Source: Jaenimonas drosophilae
Lineage: Eukaryota > Euglenozoa > Kinetoplastea > Trypanosomatida > Trypanosomatidae
Assembly: GCA_030849065.1 (NCBI GenBank)
Contig: JASAON010001645.1
Span: forward strand, 1 to 64,000
Reading direction: 5' to 3'
Length of the DNA: 64,000 nucleotides
In this document: piece after piece, positions 28,467 to 37,513 of the stretch
How the letters are laid out: each line of letters starts with the position of its first letter
How positions within the stretch are numbered: position 1 is the stretch's first letter
Made by a program: the position numbers and the translations under genes
Notes under the pieces: generated by a model
What the model was told of the DNA's origin: nothing
The model's database searches: none
The model's input: the letters and a program-made list of their open reading frames with translations, nothing else

Positions 28467-30044
28467 ATGCCTACTAGCACGACGCCAACGCTATCATCAT
28501 TGGAGTCGTCCATGACATCAATGCAAGCGACGACGCGGGACCTCTTTGACGGGTGGAAGGCTGGACCTAACCGCGTGTATCGGCGAAAGCCTCCTCTTTT
28601 GCTGGCACAGGTAGCCTTAGCCCTTATATCCAGCCTGACTCTCTTCCTCTACATGATTCTCCTGCTGGTGGACGAGTACGTGCTTGTGCACAATCATGAA
28701 AACATTGTCATTCCCCATGACAACGGAAAGAATCTCCTCCTCCTGCCGCAGCTTAAAGCTAGCTTTGGTCTCGTCCACTCCTGCGTAGCCGGGACCTGCA
28801 AGAGTCGTGGTGATGATGTGGGCATCATGGGCTTTCTCCCATTAGACCAGCAAACACTACTTCAATCCGTTGCCCCATCCTTGGCGACCTCCTATCAACA
28901 AGTGGTGGATCAGTACGTCTTTGGCTATGACGTGGCTAAGTCATGTGGCCACAGCTCTGACATGATTCGCTCCAGATCTGTCTTTGTGATGGTGGCGATT
29001 GTGTTTGGCCTCGTCTTCCAAGTTGTGGCGATGGTTCTCTCCGTGTACCTCTTTGGAGGCCTATCACACCTCTATCGCCGAGACGAAATCGAGACACTGG
29101 ATCACCCACTCGGCCCCACGCGTGAAGTAGAAAACGCACAGACGAGTACGGAGATGGAGGAACGTGTGCCATCGTCGTCCCAACGACATAGATCTGGGTC
29201 GCGTCCTGCCAATCCATTGGCGTCATCCATCACCTCATCATCCAGCTCATCCACTTCATCCACCGAATGTGACTGCCCAACTCAGAGATCTATCATGCTG
29301 CGTGAGGAGAGACTCATCATCTACATGGTGGCGCTCATGGCCGCTCTGTCCTTCGTCTTTACACTCATGGCCATGGCTGTGGAGGTGGCAATGGTGACGT
29401 CCACGATGAAGTGTGGCCACGGAGTGTGCAATGTGTTTCGATCATCTATGAACGGCCTGCTACGGGAGATGGAGTCCATCTACAAGGAGAAGGGAACGAA
29501 CATGCCTAACTACCATGCAACATGCTCTGTTGGGTCGTCCTACGTCCTGTTGATTCTTGCCATGGTGATGTCGTTGATGGTGTTGGCACTCTGTGCGTTG
29601 GTGTGGCTACTCCATCATCGTTTTGGTGCTGAAACCTGCACCCGCTACGTGGGGGCTGAGGAGGAGGAGGAGCCAGAACACCCTCCCCCACCACGTGTTG
29701 ATGTGGCAACGCAGTTTCCGTCCACGTCAATGGACCTCGCGAGTAGCGACTTGGTTGACTCCTCAACAGAGAAGGGCGGCGTGGAGACGTCTGGGCACCT
29801 TGGACCCCTCGACGGACGCCAGCTCTCCAACACGTTCACCCCAGAGATTGACAAGGTTCACTCCGTTGGACCACTAAGCTCCACCCCAAGCGCACCGTTT
29901 CATGGGGCAGACGCAGGCCAACGCAAGTCACTCGATTTGGTGGAGCAACAAAGCAGTGTACAGGGAAATATGTTTTATCACAATAGCAGCGCAGAGTTGC
30001 GCGAGAACCATACCCACCACGTGCCGTCTGCAGGACACTCGTAA
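28467..30044 (+). CDS. Four-transmembrane protein with duplicated CxxGxC unit
   Basis: 525 residues from the first ATG after the splice signal. Hydrophobic helices lie at about 44-68, 171-198, 283-310 and 357-383. Each pair encloses an outer loop with C-x-x-G-x-C (C106-C111 and C316-C321) and one further cysteine before the second helix (C160, C353), so the protein looks like an internal duplication of a two-helix unit. The intracellular loop (about 200-280) is Ser/Thr-rich. The tail from about 390 holds an acidic run and many Ser/Pro, likely disordered. The topology recalls tetraspan surface families such as amastins or claudins, but I see no diagnostic motif and do not assign one. Probably a plasma-membrane protein. 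Confidence 0.6.
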   Translation: MPTSTTPTLSSLESSMTSMQATTRDLFDGWKAGPNRVYRRKPPLLLAQVALALISSLTLFLYMILLLVDEYVLVHNHENIVIPHDNGKNLLLLPQLKASFGLVHSCVAGTCKSRGDDVGIMGFLPLDQQTLLQSVAPSLATSYQQVVDQYVFGYDVAKSCGHSSDMIRSRSVFVMVAIVFGLVFQVVAMVLSVYLFGGLSHLYRRDEIETLDHPLGPTREVENAQTSTEMEERVPSSSQRHRSGSRPANPLASSITSSSSSSTSSTECDCPTQRSIMLREERLIIYMVALMAALSFVFTLMAMAVEVAMVTSTMKCGHGVCNVFRSSMNGLLREMESIYKEKGTNMPNYHATCSVGSSYVLLILAMVMSLMVLALCALVWLLHHRFGAETCTRYVGAEEEEEPEHPPPPRVDVATQFPSTSMDLASSDLVDSSTEKGGVETSGHLGPLDGRQLSNTFTPEIDKVHSVGPLSSTPSAPFHGADAGQRKSLDLVEQQSSVQGNMFYHNSSAELRENHTHHVPSAGHS

Positions 30045-30891
30045 GCACTGCACATACCCCCTCATCCGATGATGTCCATCATCTGTGAACATCGTAAGTA
30101 TCAATGGCAAAAAATAACCCAGTTAACCGATGCGGTGTGCAAATATGCGTGATTGACGAAGCTCATGCTTGATTAGCTCTCTCACACGCTCATTGTGTGC
30201 CCCCCATCCAGAACAACTGAGGCACACACACACGCCATTGGCGCAGTTTCCACCTCTCTTTCCATAACCCCCCTCCTTCTGCAAAGACGCGCCGATAATC
30301 GGCTGCTTTTTTACCCGTCGTTGTTGTCTGGTGCCACCCAGCATCATGAGAGGATTGCATGAAGTGTAAGACGTTTGAGCCTGACCAACGCATTGTATAA
30401 TTTTCTGCTTTTTTCTTCATGTGTTGATGTTTTGTGTATCACTGTCTCTGTGTCATTTTTCATGACACGGCAGACATGCTGGGCCCGCCGTCTGAGCTAT
30501 CACAGCCGGATACACTCTTAGCGCGTCGTCCGCCCATCGGCGACGGCGTCACAACTTTTGTCCTTTCTCTTTTTATCTTTCGTGAGAGCACTGTTCCTAT
30601 CTGTTCCTAGTGCGGACTAACCAGTGCTGAGATGTGGGCTCAGCCATCTGTTTTCTCCTTGTGTTCCATATCAGCTGCTGAAAATCACCTTGACCCAATC
30701 CTCCAACTACAACAACGGACACATGTGTGTTGGTACGAGAGCTTCGTGTATGCTTTTTGACCTTGGCTCTCTCTATTCCCACTTGTGACGTCTGTGCAGC
30801 CACGGTTGTGTACACATACACATACGTAGATCCACTAGCCCACAACACACATCCTCTCTTTTTTTTCTACTATCCCCACTCCGTCAACATC
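30045..30891 (+). other. Long intergenic interval with a hairpin
   Basis: About 850 nt without a supported gene. It includes a perfect stem at 30448-30470 followed by a GC-rich patch (30479-30550) unlike the surrounding AT-richer spacer. A pyrimidine-rich stretch ends in AG at 30798-30799 and is the likely acceptor for the 30892 gene. No tRNA or rRNA was recognised on either strand. Confidence 0.45.
30448..30470 (+). repeat. Hairpin in intergenic interval
   Basis: GTGTCAT (30450-30456) pairs with ATGACAC (30462-30468) around a five-base loop; two more pairs (one U-G) extend the base. It may be part of a structured UTR or a small RNA. Seen in sequence only. Confidence 0.45.
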
Positions 30892-31485
30892 ATGTCCAAA
30901 GTGGTCGACCCTTTCAGCGTATCGTACAACCGTACCCGTGTGGCGGAGTTCCAGGAGCAGGAGGAAACGGAGAACGCTGAATATGCCGAGCGCCACAACC
31001 TCCAGGGCCTCTTCGCTGAATTTGCCGCACACCTGAAGGAAAACAACCCCAAGACGGAGCAGGACGCGGAGCGCGTTCTCCTGGACCTCCTCTCGCACCG
31101 CAAGGCTGACCGCGACCGCGCCGCTCTGCGCCTGCGCTTTCAGAAGTCCATTGAGGTCAGCTTAGACAACGGTCGCAAGTCGCTGCGTCTGTCCACGGAG
31201 CCTGACAAGGACTTCCTCCACATAGTGCAAAAGACGCGTACGGTGACGATGGATGATGAGTACCCCATCACCTTTGAGCAGCGGGAAGAGCTCGCGGATT
31301 TCTTCTATGAGCTCGGCCGATTTGTGGTGGAGAACCCAAAGGGCGAGAGCGGGGGCTTCATTTGCATCGATGACCGCGATGTGTACCTCCTGTCTGGAGG
31401 GAAGTTCTGCTCCGATGTTGGCGATGAGCTCTTCAACATGGCACTGCACATGAACATCAACCAGAAGACCAAGACAGAGGCGTAG
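30892..31485 (+). CDS. Small protein with possible RIIa-like docking domain
   Basis: 197 residues. The start at 30892 (MSKVVDPFSVSYNRT) is preferred over the open upstream extension, which reads through a pyrimidine-rich leader. Residues about 35-67 (NLQGLFAEFAAHLKENNPKTEQDAERVLLDLL) resemble the RIIa/DPY-30-type dimerisation-docking helices found in many axonemal proteins: an LF-hydrophobic helix, NPxT, then a second helix. The C-terminal half holds alternating hydrophobic strands and may be a small globular domain; I do not recognise it. A flagellar role is a guess from the motif. It is a genuine gene by codon use and length. Confidence 0.5.
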   Translation: MSKVVDPFSVSYNRTRVAEFQEQEETENAEYAERHNLQGLFAEFAAHLKENNPKTEQDAERVLLDLLSHRKADRDRAALRLRFQKSIEVSLDNGRKSLRLSTEPDKDFLHIVQKTRTVTMDDEYPITFEQREELADFFYELGRFVVENPKGESGGFICIDDRDVYLLSGGKFCSDVGDELFNMALHMNINQKTKTEA

Positions 31486-31950
31486 TGCACCGCGCATATA
31501 CATGTGTTTAAAGTTATACACATCAACTGTTGTTGATTTTTTCTGCGCAACACACACACACAGACACACGTGACCTACGCTCTGCTGCCCTACAATTTCG
31601 GAATTCGCTGGAACTAACCACAAGGTGGCATCGTGGATGGACTCCGGACCACTCGCTGAGACCCTCCGACCTTTGGCACGGTCATCCTTTTTTGTTGTCC
31701 TTTCTTGCTGCGGTAAACGTATTTGCCATGAGCGGNTACTAACTTCTTCTTCTTCCTGTGACCTTAGCCAACCCACTCCTCATGGAGGTAGTGGACGCTG
31801 ATAGGGGGAGGGGGGGGTAGTGGTCCTGTGCCAAGCCCCCGTCTCCCCTGTGCAACTCTTGACTGATTGACCTTATTTCATTGTACCTTCTTCCACATCT
31901 TCCATCTCTCAACAAACGTGATTTGCTACAATTGTCTTTTTGAAGTAACC
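31486..31950 (+). other. Intergenic interval before eS10
   Basis: About 465 nt without a gene. It contains an ambiguous base (N) at 31736, directly followed by TACTAAC (31737-31743), a pyrimidine tract and AG at 31766-31767. A G-rich run follows at 31804-31818. A second acceptor candidate AG lies at 31944-31945, just before the eS10 start. Between the two sits a 12-codon upstream frame (ATG at 31782). Confidence 0.5.
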
Positions 31951-32469
31951 ATGTCGACCTACGTCCCCACGGAGTCACGTGACAACGTGTACCGCTTCTT
32001 CTTCACGGAGGGCGTCATTGCCTGCAAGAAGGACCGTCTGGGCAACTGGACTGGTGTCCTCGGCGGCAAGGCCTTCACTGTGCCCTGCATTCAGGTGATG
32101 CAGCTCATGCGCTCCCTCAAGAGCCGCGACCTCATCAAGGAGCAGTTCGCCTGGCGCCACTACTACTGGACCCTCAACGACGCTGGTGTGGAGTACATGC
32201 GCGGCTACCTCCACCTCAGCCCCTCTGAGGTGCCCAACAGCCACAAGCCCACCAACCTGAGCTACGAGAAGGTTGCCGAGGGCCGCGGTCGCGGTCGCGG
32301 CCGTGGTGAGGGTCGTGGACGCGGCGAGGGCCGTGGACGTGGCCGTGGTGAGGGCCGCGGTCGCGGTGAGGGCCGTGGACGCGGTTTCGGCCGTGGCCGT
32401 GGCTTCGGTGGCGAGCGCTCCAACTACGAGGCCGCTGCCGCCCCCGCTGAGGTCGCCCCCGTCGAGTAA
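31951..32469 (+). CDS. RPS10: 40S ribosomal protein eS10 (RPS10) with long RG-rich tail
   Basis: 172 residues. The first 105 are a typical eS10 winged-helix domain: EGVIACKKD, HPxLxVPNLQVM-like region FTVPCIQVMQLMRSLKSRDLIKEQFAWRHYYWTLNDAGVEYMRGYLHLSPSEVP. From about residue 107 the sequence becomes a dense repeat of G-R-G and G-E-G units (about 45 residues) and ends APAEVAPVE. eS10 sits on the beak of the 40S head near the mRNA entry. Short basic tails are common in the family; this one is long and regular, and may be arginine-methylated. The start is chosen as the ATG right after the acceptor at 31944-31945. Confidence 0.95.
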   Translation: MSTYVPTESRDNVYRFFFTEGVIACKKDRLGNWTGVLGGKAFTVPCIQVMQLMRSLKSRDLIKEQFAWRHYYWTLNDAGVEYMRGYLHLSPSEVPNSHKPTNLSYEKVAEGRGRGRGRGEGRGRGEGRGRGRGEGRGRGEGRGRGFGRGRGFGGERSNYEAAAAPAEVAPVE

Positions 32470-32721
32470 GGAGTCATGATTGGGAAGTTTCGGTCGCTGG
32501 TACACCCCTGATTTTGTTTTCGATGATTCGCTTATAATCAATGTTATGATGACGGTCAGTGACCTGCGCATCGTGACGCTGGCTGCTACCCTCGTTGATG
32601 CCCCAAACTTTCACTTCTCTTTTTTTGTGTGTGTGTTCTGTATGTTGATGATTGAGTGAAGTGGAGCCTTCTGATACGCTCATTTGTTTCATTTCGTAGT
32701 AGTGTGAGAGCATAGCGATCC

Positions 32722-35700
32722 ATGCGCACGAGTGTTCGGTGGAACGAAAAGTATGATGCGGTGAACGGTCTGCGTCCTCCGGTTCATGGCGTGTGCTACA
32801 GTCCGTCTGGGGACTACCTGGTTGCGTCGTGCGGCATCCGTGTGCTCCTGTACGCTGCCTCCACAGGAACCTTGCTTCATAGTCTCAAGGGACACCAGGA
32901 TACGGTGTACTGCGTGGACTTCTCATCCGATGGCAAGCGCTTTGCCAGTGGTGGTGCAGATCGTACAGTCATCATTTGGTCCAGCAAAGGCGAGGGCATC
33001 GTGAAGTACCAACACAAGGAGTCCATCCAGGCCTTGGCCAGCAACCCTGTCAATGCGCAGCTGGCCTCCGTCTCGACCTCCGATTGGGGTATCTGGTCCC
33101 CCAACCAGCCAAAGGTGGCCAAGCACCCGCTGCCCTCCAAGGGCCTCTGTGCGGCGTGGACCGCCGACGGCCAGACCTTGGCGATAGGCATGCTTGATGG
33201 CACCATTCTACTGTTGGCGGAGGGGCTTGAGGAGCGGAATCGAATCAAACGTACCGCACCCATTTGGACCATGGCCTTCAGCCCGTTACGTGTGAATGGC
33301 GTGGATGTGTTGGCGGTTGGCTCGTGGGACCAGCACCTGTCCTTCTACAACCTCAACGGTAGTCTGGCGGGTCGTGACCTGGCGCTCGACTTCGATCCGT
33401 GCTGTCTGTCCTTCTACGCTGGGGGTGAATACATCCTACTTAGTGGTAGCGACCAAAAGGTCTCACTCTTCACCAAGGATGGTAACAAGCTCATCACGGT
33501 TGCCGAGTCTGATGACTGGGTGTGGTCGGCGAAACAGCGTCCTCATCAGACTCAAATCTCATGTGGTACAAACGACGGCACTCTGAGCACCATTGATCTC
33601 AATATCCAAACCGTGCACTGCATGTATCAGGACCAGTACGTCTACCGTGATGGCATGACCAACGTGGTGGTGAATCAGCTCACCTTGGACCGACGCATGA
33701 CGATCCCCTGTAATGACTACGTCAAGAAGCTGGCAACCTTCCGTGACCGCTTGGCGGTGCTCTTCCAGGAGCGTGTGGTGATTTTTGAGCTCTTCTACGA
33801 TGATGATCGCAGCATGCGCTACCAGGACATTGCGCAGATTCGCCGTCGCATTGACTGCAGCATGATGTGCGTCACAGCCAACATGGTGCTCTTTGCGCGG
33901 GAGTACCGACTCACCATGTACGACTTCCATGGAGATATGCTGCGCGAGTGGTCACTGGATAGCGTCATTCGCTATCTCCGCGTGATTGGCGGAACTGACG
34001 GGCGCGAGGTGCTTCTCGTAGGTCTCAAGAATGGCCAGGCACTGAAGATTTTCGTGGATAACCCATTTCCGACTGTGATTCTTCAAGTGAATGCCCCCAT
34101 CAAGAGTTTGGACTTCAGCAGCATGCGCACCAAGCTGGCCGTCATTGATGACACCAACGTCCTTCAGGTCTTCAATCTGGAGAAGAAGAATGAGCTCATG
34201 TTTAGTGAAACGAACGTCACCGCCGCTTCGTGGAACACCGACTACGAGGACATGATTGCCTTCACAACGGGGAAGAACCTGCTCAACGTCAAGACAGGTA
34301 CGCTCCGTGCATATCAACAGACTACACGAGGTGCTGTCGTTGGCTTCAAGGCAAACCGTATCTTTAATCTGCACTACTCCAACATGATGATCATGGATGT
34401 TCCCCACTCCCATGCGCTGTACCGATATATTGAGCAGAAGGACTTTGAGAATGCCTACCGGGTAGCCTCCTATGGCGTACCAGAGTGCGACTGGAAGATG
34501 CTTGGCATGCATGCCATGACGCACCTTCACCTAGACATTGCCCGACGTGCCTTCACCCGCATTCATGAGGTGAAGTTTGTGGAGCTCCTCAACGCCCTGG
34601 AGCTGCGGTCGCGGCAGACAGGGGACAAGATTAATCGTGAGCAGCAGGATGAGCTCCTGCAGGCTGACATCCTTGCCTTCCAGGGCAAGTATCACGATGC
34701 CTCACGGCAGTTCATCAAGTGTGGCTTTGAGGATCGCGCCATTGAGATGTTCTGCGACTTGAAGATGTGGGATGACGCGCGCAAGGTGTGCAGCGATGAG
34801 GCCCATCTGAAGGAACTCATCCGTCAACAGGCTCGCTGGGCAGAGGACTCGCAGAACTACATTGAGGCCGCCACACTCTACGAGACCTGCGGTGACTTCG
34901 CCAAGGCCATTGTTATGATGGGGAACGCCGGCCAAGTAGACAAGCTCATGAAGATGTGCCGTTCCTTTCCCAAGTCCGAGGTGGCCCTCATTGCTCAATG
35001 TGCGACCTACTTCAAGCAGTACCACGCCATTCCCTACGCGCTGGAGGCATACGAGAAGATTGACGACAACCGCTCCCTGATTCACATGTACGTGGAGCTG
35101 GGCGAGTGGCGTCGAGCCTTCACGGTGCTGGAAAAGTCCCCGCAGTACGCACGAGATGTGTATCTCCCGTGGGCTAGTTGGCTCGCTGACAACGACCGGT
35201 TTGAGGAGGCCCTGGCGGCCTTCCAGGCGGCCAAGTCACCCAAGGAGGCGGTCCGGATGATGGAGACACTCGCCTCCAACAGCGTCACCTGCCGTAAATT
35301 TCGGGATGCAGCATTCCACTACATTCACCTCGCCCACGAATACGGCGAGGAGGAGGAGAATAGCCACGAGCTGGAGAGCACTGCCAAACAGGCAAGCCAG
35401 ATTAAGCTCTGCAATGAATGCGTTCGGCGCGCTGACATATATCACGCCTACGTGACCGTCTACGCACACACCACTCAGCCATTCCCCTATAATGAGCTCA
35501 CCCTCTTCCGAGTGGCCAAGTACCTCCTCGCCATGGTCAGTGAAGGGTCCATCCCGATGAACGTGGGCAAGGCAGAGATCCTATACACCTTGGCTCGTGT
35601 GGCAAACCGCTTGGGTATGGTTCGCACGGCACGCGCTGTCTTTGACAAGCTTCATAGCGTCATCCTTCCTCTCTCCATTATGGAGCAGGTGGATGTGGAG

Positions 35701-36489
35701 TCACTCGCCGTCCGCAGTGAGACGTACACCGACCGTGAGGAGCTCCTGGATACCTGCTTCCGTTGCAAGCAGGTGGTGCCCCAGCTGACCAGTCCTGGTG
35801 ATCGCTGCCCGAACTGTTTCCATCCCTTCGTGCGCTCCTTCATTAACTTTGAAGCCCTGCCGCTCGTGGAGTTCACCATCTCCAACGACCTCACCGACGA
35901 GGAGGCCATGCGGATCATCGTCTCTGGTATTGGCAGGGAGAACAAGGAGCAGAATGACGAGGAGGAGGACGACATTGATGACCACCCGCCGGCTGAGAAG
36001 CAGGCGAAGGAGTGGAAGGCCGAGACGGGTGCCAATGTGATCAACTTTGAGGAGGACAACATTGACTTCCAGATTGATCAGCAGTTGGTGGCCATGGGCC
36101 GCTCCAAGGCCGCCGCCAACAAGGGTGGCGACCCCTTCTTCACGCAGCTGCAGTACGTCACCCGCCCCGGTCGTGCCAAGGGAGTCTACCAGCCCTTTGT
36201 GGCCAACGCGGATATGCTCAAGGGCTTCCGCCGCGATGAGGTCCTTGTGGTGCAGCCCCCATACGGCATGCTCAGTGTGCCCAACAAGTACTACCGCCTC
36301 ATGGACAAGAACGCCAGCATCGCCCTCTGCCCATGCTGCCAGCACTTCTTCCTTGGTGATGACTACGAGCTGGAGAGCACCAAGGGCAATGGCTGCCCGC
36401 TGTGCCGCCACAAGCCTGGCCGTGAGATCGCCCGTACCCTTCGTGAGATCATGTACAACCTGGAAACGGAGAATGCCGCACCCCAGTAA
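32722..36489 (+). CDS. IFT122: Intraflagellar transport protein IFT122 (IFT-A)
   Basis: 1255 residues, the family's usual length. WD40 repeats fill the N-terminal half (for example HGVCYSPSGDYLVASCG, LKGHQDTVYCVDFSSDGKRFASGGADRTVIIW). A long TPR-like helical region follows (EAATLYETCGDFAKAIVMMGNAGQVDKLMK). Two zinc-ribbon-like clusters lie at C1012/C1015/C1029/C1032 and C1203/C1206/C1225/C1228. IFT122 is a core subunit of the IFT-A complex, which drives retrograde transport and membrane-protein import into the flagellum. An acidic insert sits at about 1075-1100. The acceptor AG is 32698-32699. Confidence 0.93.
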   Translation: MRTSVRWNEKYDAVNGLRPPVHGVCYSPSGDYLVASCGIRVLLYAASTGTLLHSLKGHQDTVYCVDFSSDGKRFASGGADRTVIIWSSKGEGIVKYQHKESIQALASNPVNAQLASVSTSDWGIWSPNQPKVAKHPLPSKGLCAAWTADGQTLAIGMLDGTILLLAEGLEERNRIKRTAPIWTMAFSPLRVNGVDVLAVGSWDQHLSFYNLNGSLAGRDLALDFDPCCLSFYAGGEYILLSGSDQKVSLFTKDGNKLITVAESDDWVWSAKQRPHQTQISCGTNDGTLSTIDLNIQTVHCMYQDQYVYRDGMTNVVVNQLTLDRRMTIPCNDYVKKLATFRDRLAVLFQERVVIFELFYDDDRSMRYQDIAQIRRRIDCSMMCVTANMVLFAREYRLTMYDFHGDMLREWSLDSVIRYLRVIGGTDGREVLLVGLKNGQALKIFVDNPFPTVILQVNAPIKSLDFSSMRTKLAVIDDTNVLQVFNLEKKNELMFSETNVTAASWNTDYEDMIAFTTGKNLLNVKTGTLRAYQQTTRGAVVGFKANRIFNLHYSNMMIMDVPHSHALYRYIEQKDFENAYRVASYGVPECDWKMLGMHAMTHLHLDIARRAFTRIHEVKFVELLNALELRSRQTGDKINREQQDELLQADILAFQGKYHDASRQFIKCGFEDRAIEMFCDLKMWDDARKVCSDEAHLKELIRQQARWAEDSQNYIEAATLYETCGDFAKAIVMMGNAGQVDKLMKMCRSFPKSEVALIAQCATYFKQYHAIPYALEAYEKIDDNRSLIHMYVELGEWRRAFTVLEKSPQYARDVYLPWASWLADNDRFEEALAAFQAAKSPKEAVRMMETLASNSVTCRKFRDAAFHYIHLAHEYGEEEENSHELESTAKQASQIKLCNECVRRADIYHAYVTVYAHTTQPFPYNELTLFRVAKYLLAMVSEGSIPMNVGKAEILYTLARVANRLGMVRTARAVFDKLHSVILPLSIMEQVDVESLAVRSETYTDREELLDTCFRCKQVVPQLTSPGDRCPNCFHPFVRSFINFEALPLVEFTISNDLTDEEAMRIIVSGIGRENKEQNDEEEDDIDDHPPAEKQAKEWKAETGANVINFEEDNIDFQIDQQLVAMGRSKAAANKGGDPFFTQLQYVTRPGRAKGVYQPFVANADMLKGFRRDEVLVVQPPYGMLSVPNKYYRLMDKNASIALCPCCQHFFLGDDYELESTKGNGCPLCRHKPGREIARTLREIMYNLETENAAPQ

Positions 36490-36909
36490 GTGTGGTGGGG
36501 GAGTTGGGCTTTTTTGATGCGTGCCGTTGACTGAGGTGTGGAGGAATCTGCTGGGGTGCTCATGGTGCTTGAGGCTACCGCCACAACCTCCCCGTCGTTG
36601 CAGCCCACCTGCTTGCTGGAGAGGTGTGTGTCATGACCACAAACTCCTGAAGTAGATAGACTAGTTTATGGATCGCCGCAGGCTGGCTTCCCCTGCCAAC
36701 TTCGGTTCTTTTTATTCTTCCCGAACATCGTTCGTGGCGACCCAACCCACCGCCAACGGACTCCTGTGTGGAGGTCTCACAAAGCTGCCACGATCATGTT
36801 GTCTTGTAGTGCTATGCTCTATCGTGCTGACCCTCTTCTTTCCTACTTTTCATTCTCTGGCTGCGAAGGTTCCACAACCACACAACCCAACCACCAACCA
36901 ACCACCATC
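36490..36909 (+). other. Intergenic interval before histone H3
   Basis: About 420 nt without a supported gene. A pyrimidine-rich tract (about 36832-36860) ends in AG at 36867-36868, a likely spliced-leader acceptor, leaving a 41-nt leader rich in CCAAC repeats. Confidence 0.5.
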
Positions 36910-37299
36910 ATGTCCCGCACCAAGGAAACCGCCCGTGCCAAACGCAGCATCACCTCCAAGAAGACCAAGAAGGCGCCCAAGGCGGCGTCTGGCGTGAAGC
37001 ACGCTCGCCGCTGGCGCCCTGGCACCGTGGCGCTTCGTGAGATCCGCGCCTTCCAGAAGAGCACTGACCTTCTCATCCAGCGCGCTCCCTTCCAGCGCCT
37101 TGTGCGTGAGGTGTCCGGTGCCCAGAAGGAGGGCCTCCGCTTCCAGAGCAGCGCCATCCTTGCCATCCAGGAGGCAACGGAGTCCTACGTGGTCTCTCTC
37201 CTGGCTGACACCAACTTGGCCTGCATCCACGCCAAGCGCGTGACCATCATGCCCAAGGACGTGCAGTTGGCTCTCCGCCTCCGTGGTGAGCGCAACTGA
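36910..37299 (+). CDS. Histone H3 (kinetoplastid type)
   Basis: 129 residues. The histone fold is complete: [77 protein letters not shown]. The tail is divergent: S-R-T-K4 matches ARTK4, but the canonical A-R-K9-S10 motif is replaced by A-R-A-K-R-S, and the tail is several residues shorter than the usual eukaryotic one. Insertion-like SGAQKEG in loop 1 matches trypanosomatid H3. The core resembles canonical kinetoplastid H3, not the H3V variant. It appears here as a single gene rather than an array. The start follows the acceptor at 36867-36868; upstream in-frame codons lack a good ATG context. Confidence 0.93.
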   Translation: MSRTKETARAKRSITSKKTKKAPKAASGVKHARRWRPGTVALREIRAFQKSTDLLIQRAPFQRLVREVSGAQKEGLRFQSSAILAIQEATESYVVSLLADTNLACIHAKRVTIMPKDVQLALRLRGERN

Positions 37300-37464
37300 G
37301 CATGAGTTGGCTTGACTGGCTTTGATAGATGAACTCTTTTGATCTCTTGTTTTCTTCCATACCTCTCTTTGGAACTCTTTGGAATCTTTGTGACTACACT
37401 CTCTGACATGAGCAAGAGGGCGTGTGCAAGTGTTGATGATGACGATCCTACATGTTTGCTCTTC

Positions 37465-37507
37465 TGTTACTGCTGTATTCTTTTTTCTTTTTTTGCAATC
37501 TTTGTAG
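37465..37507 (+). promoter_or_regulatory. Putative trans-splice acceptor of the 1477-residue gene
   Basis: A T/C-rich tract ends in AG at 37506-37507, six bases before the ATG at 37514. This gives strong positional support to that start codon. Seen in sequence; function inferred. Confidence 0.55.
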
Positions 37508-37513
37508 TACCCA

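Noticed and set aside
28467..30044. Amastin identity for the four-helix protein
   Set aside because: Amastins are about 180-200 residues with a different conserved signature; only the helix count agrees.
30045..30891. tRNA or 5S rRNA gene in the long spacer
   Set aside because: No cloverleaf, B-box-like GGTTCGA or 5S motifs were found on either strand.
31530..31742. Small ORF reading through the ambiguous base near 31736
   Set aside because: It includes an undetermined residue, overlaps a splice-like signal and has no recognisable domain.
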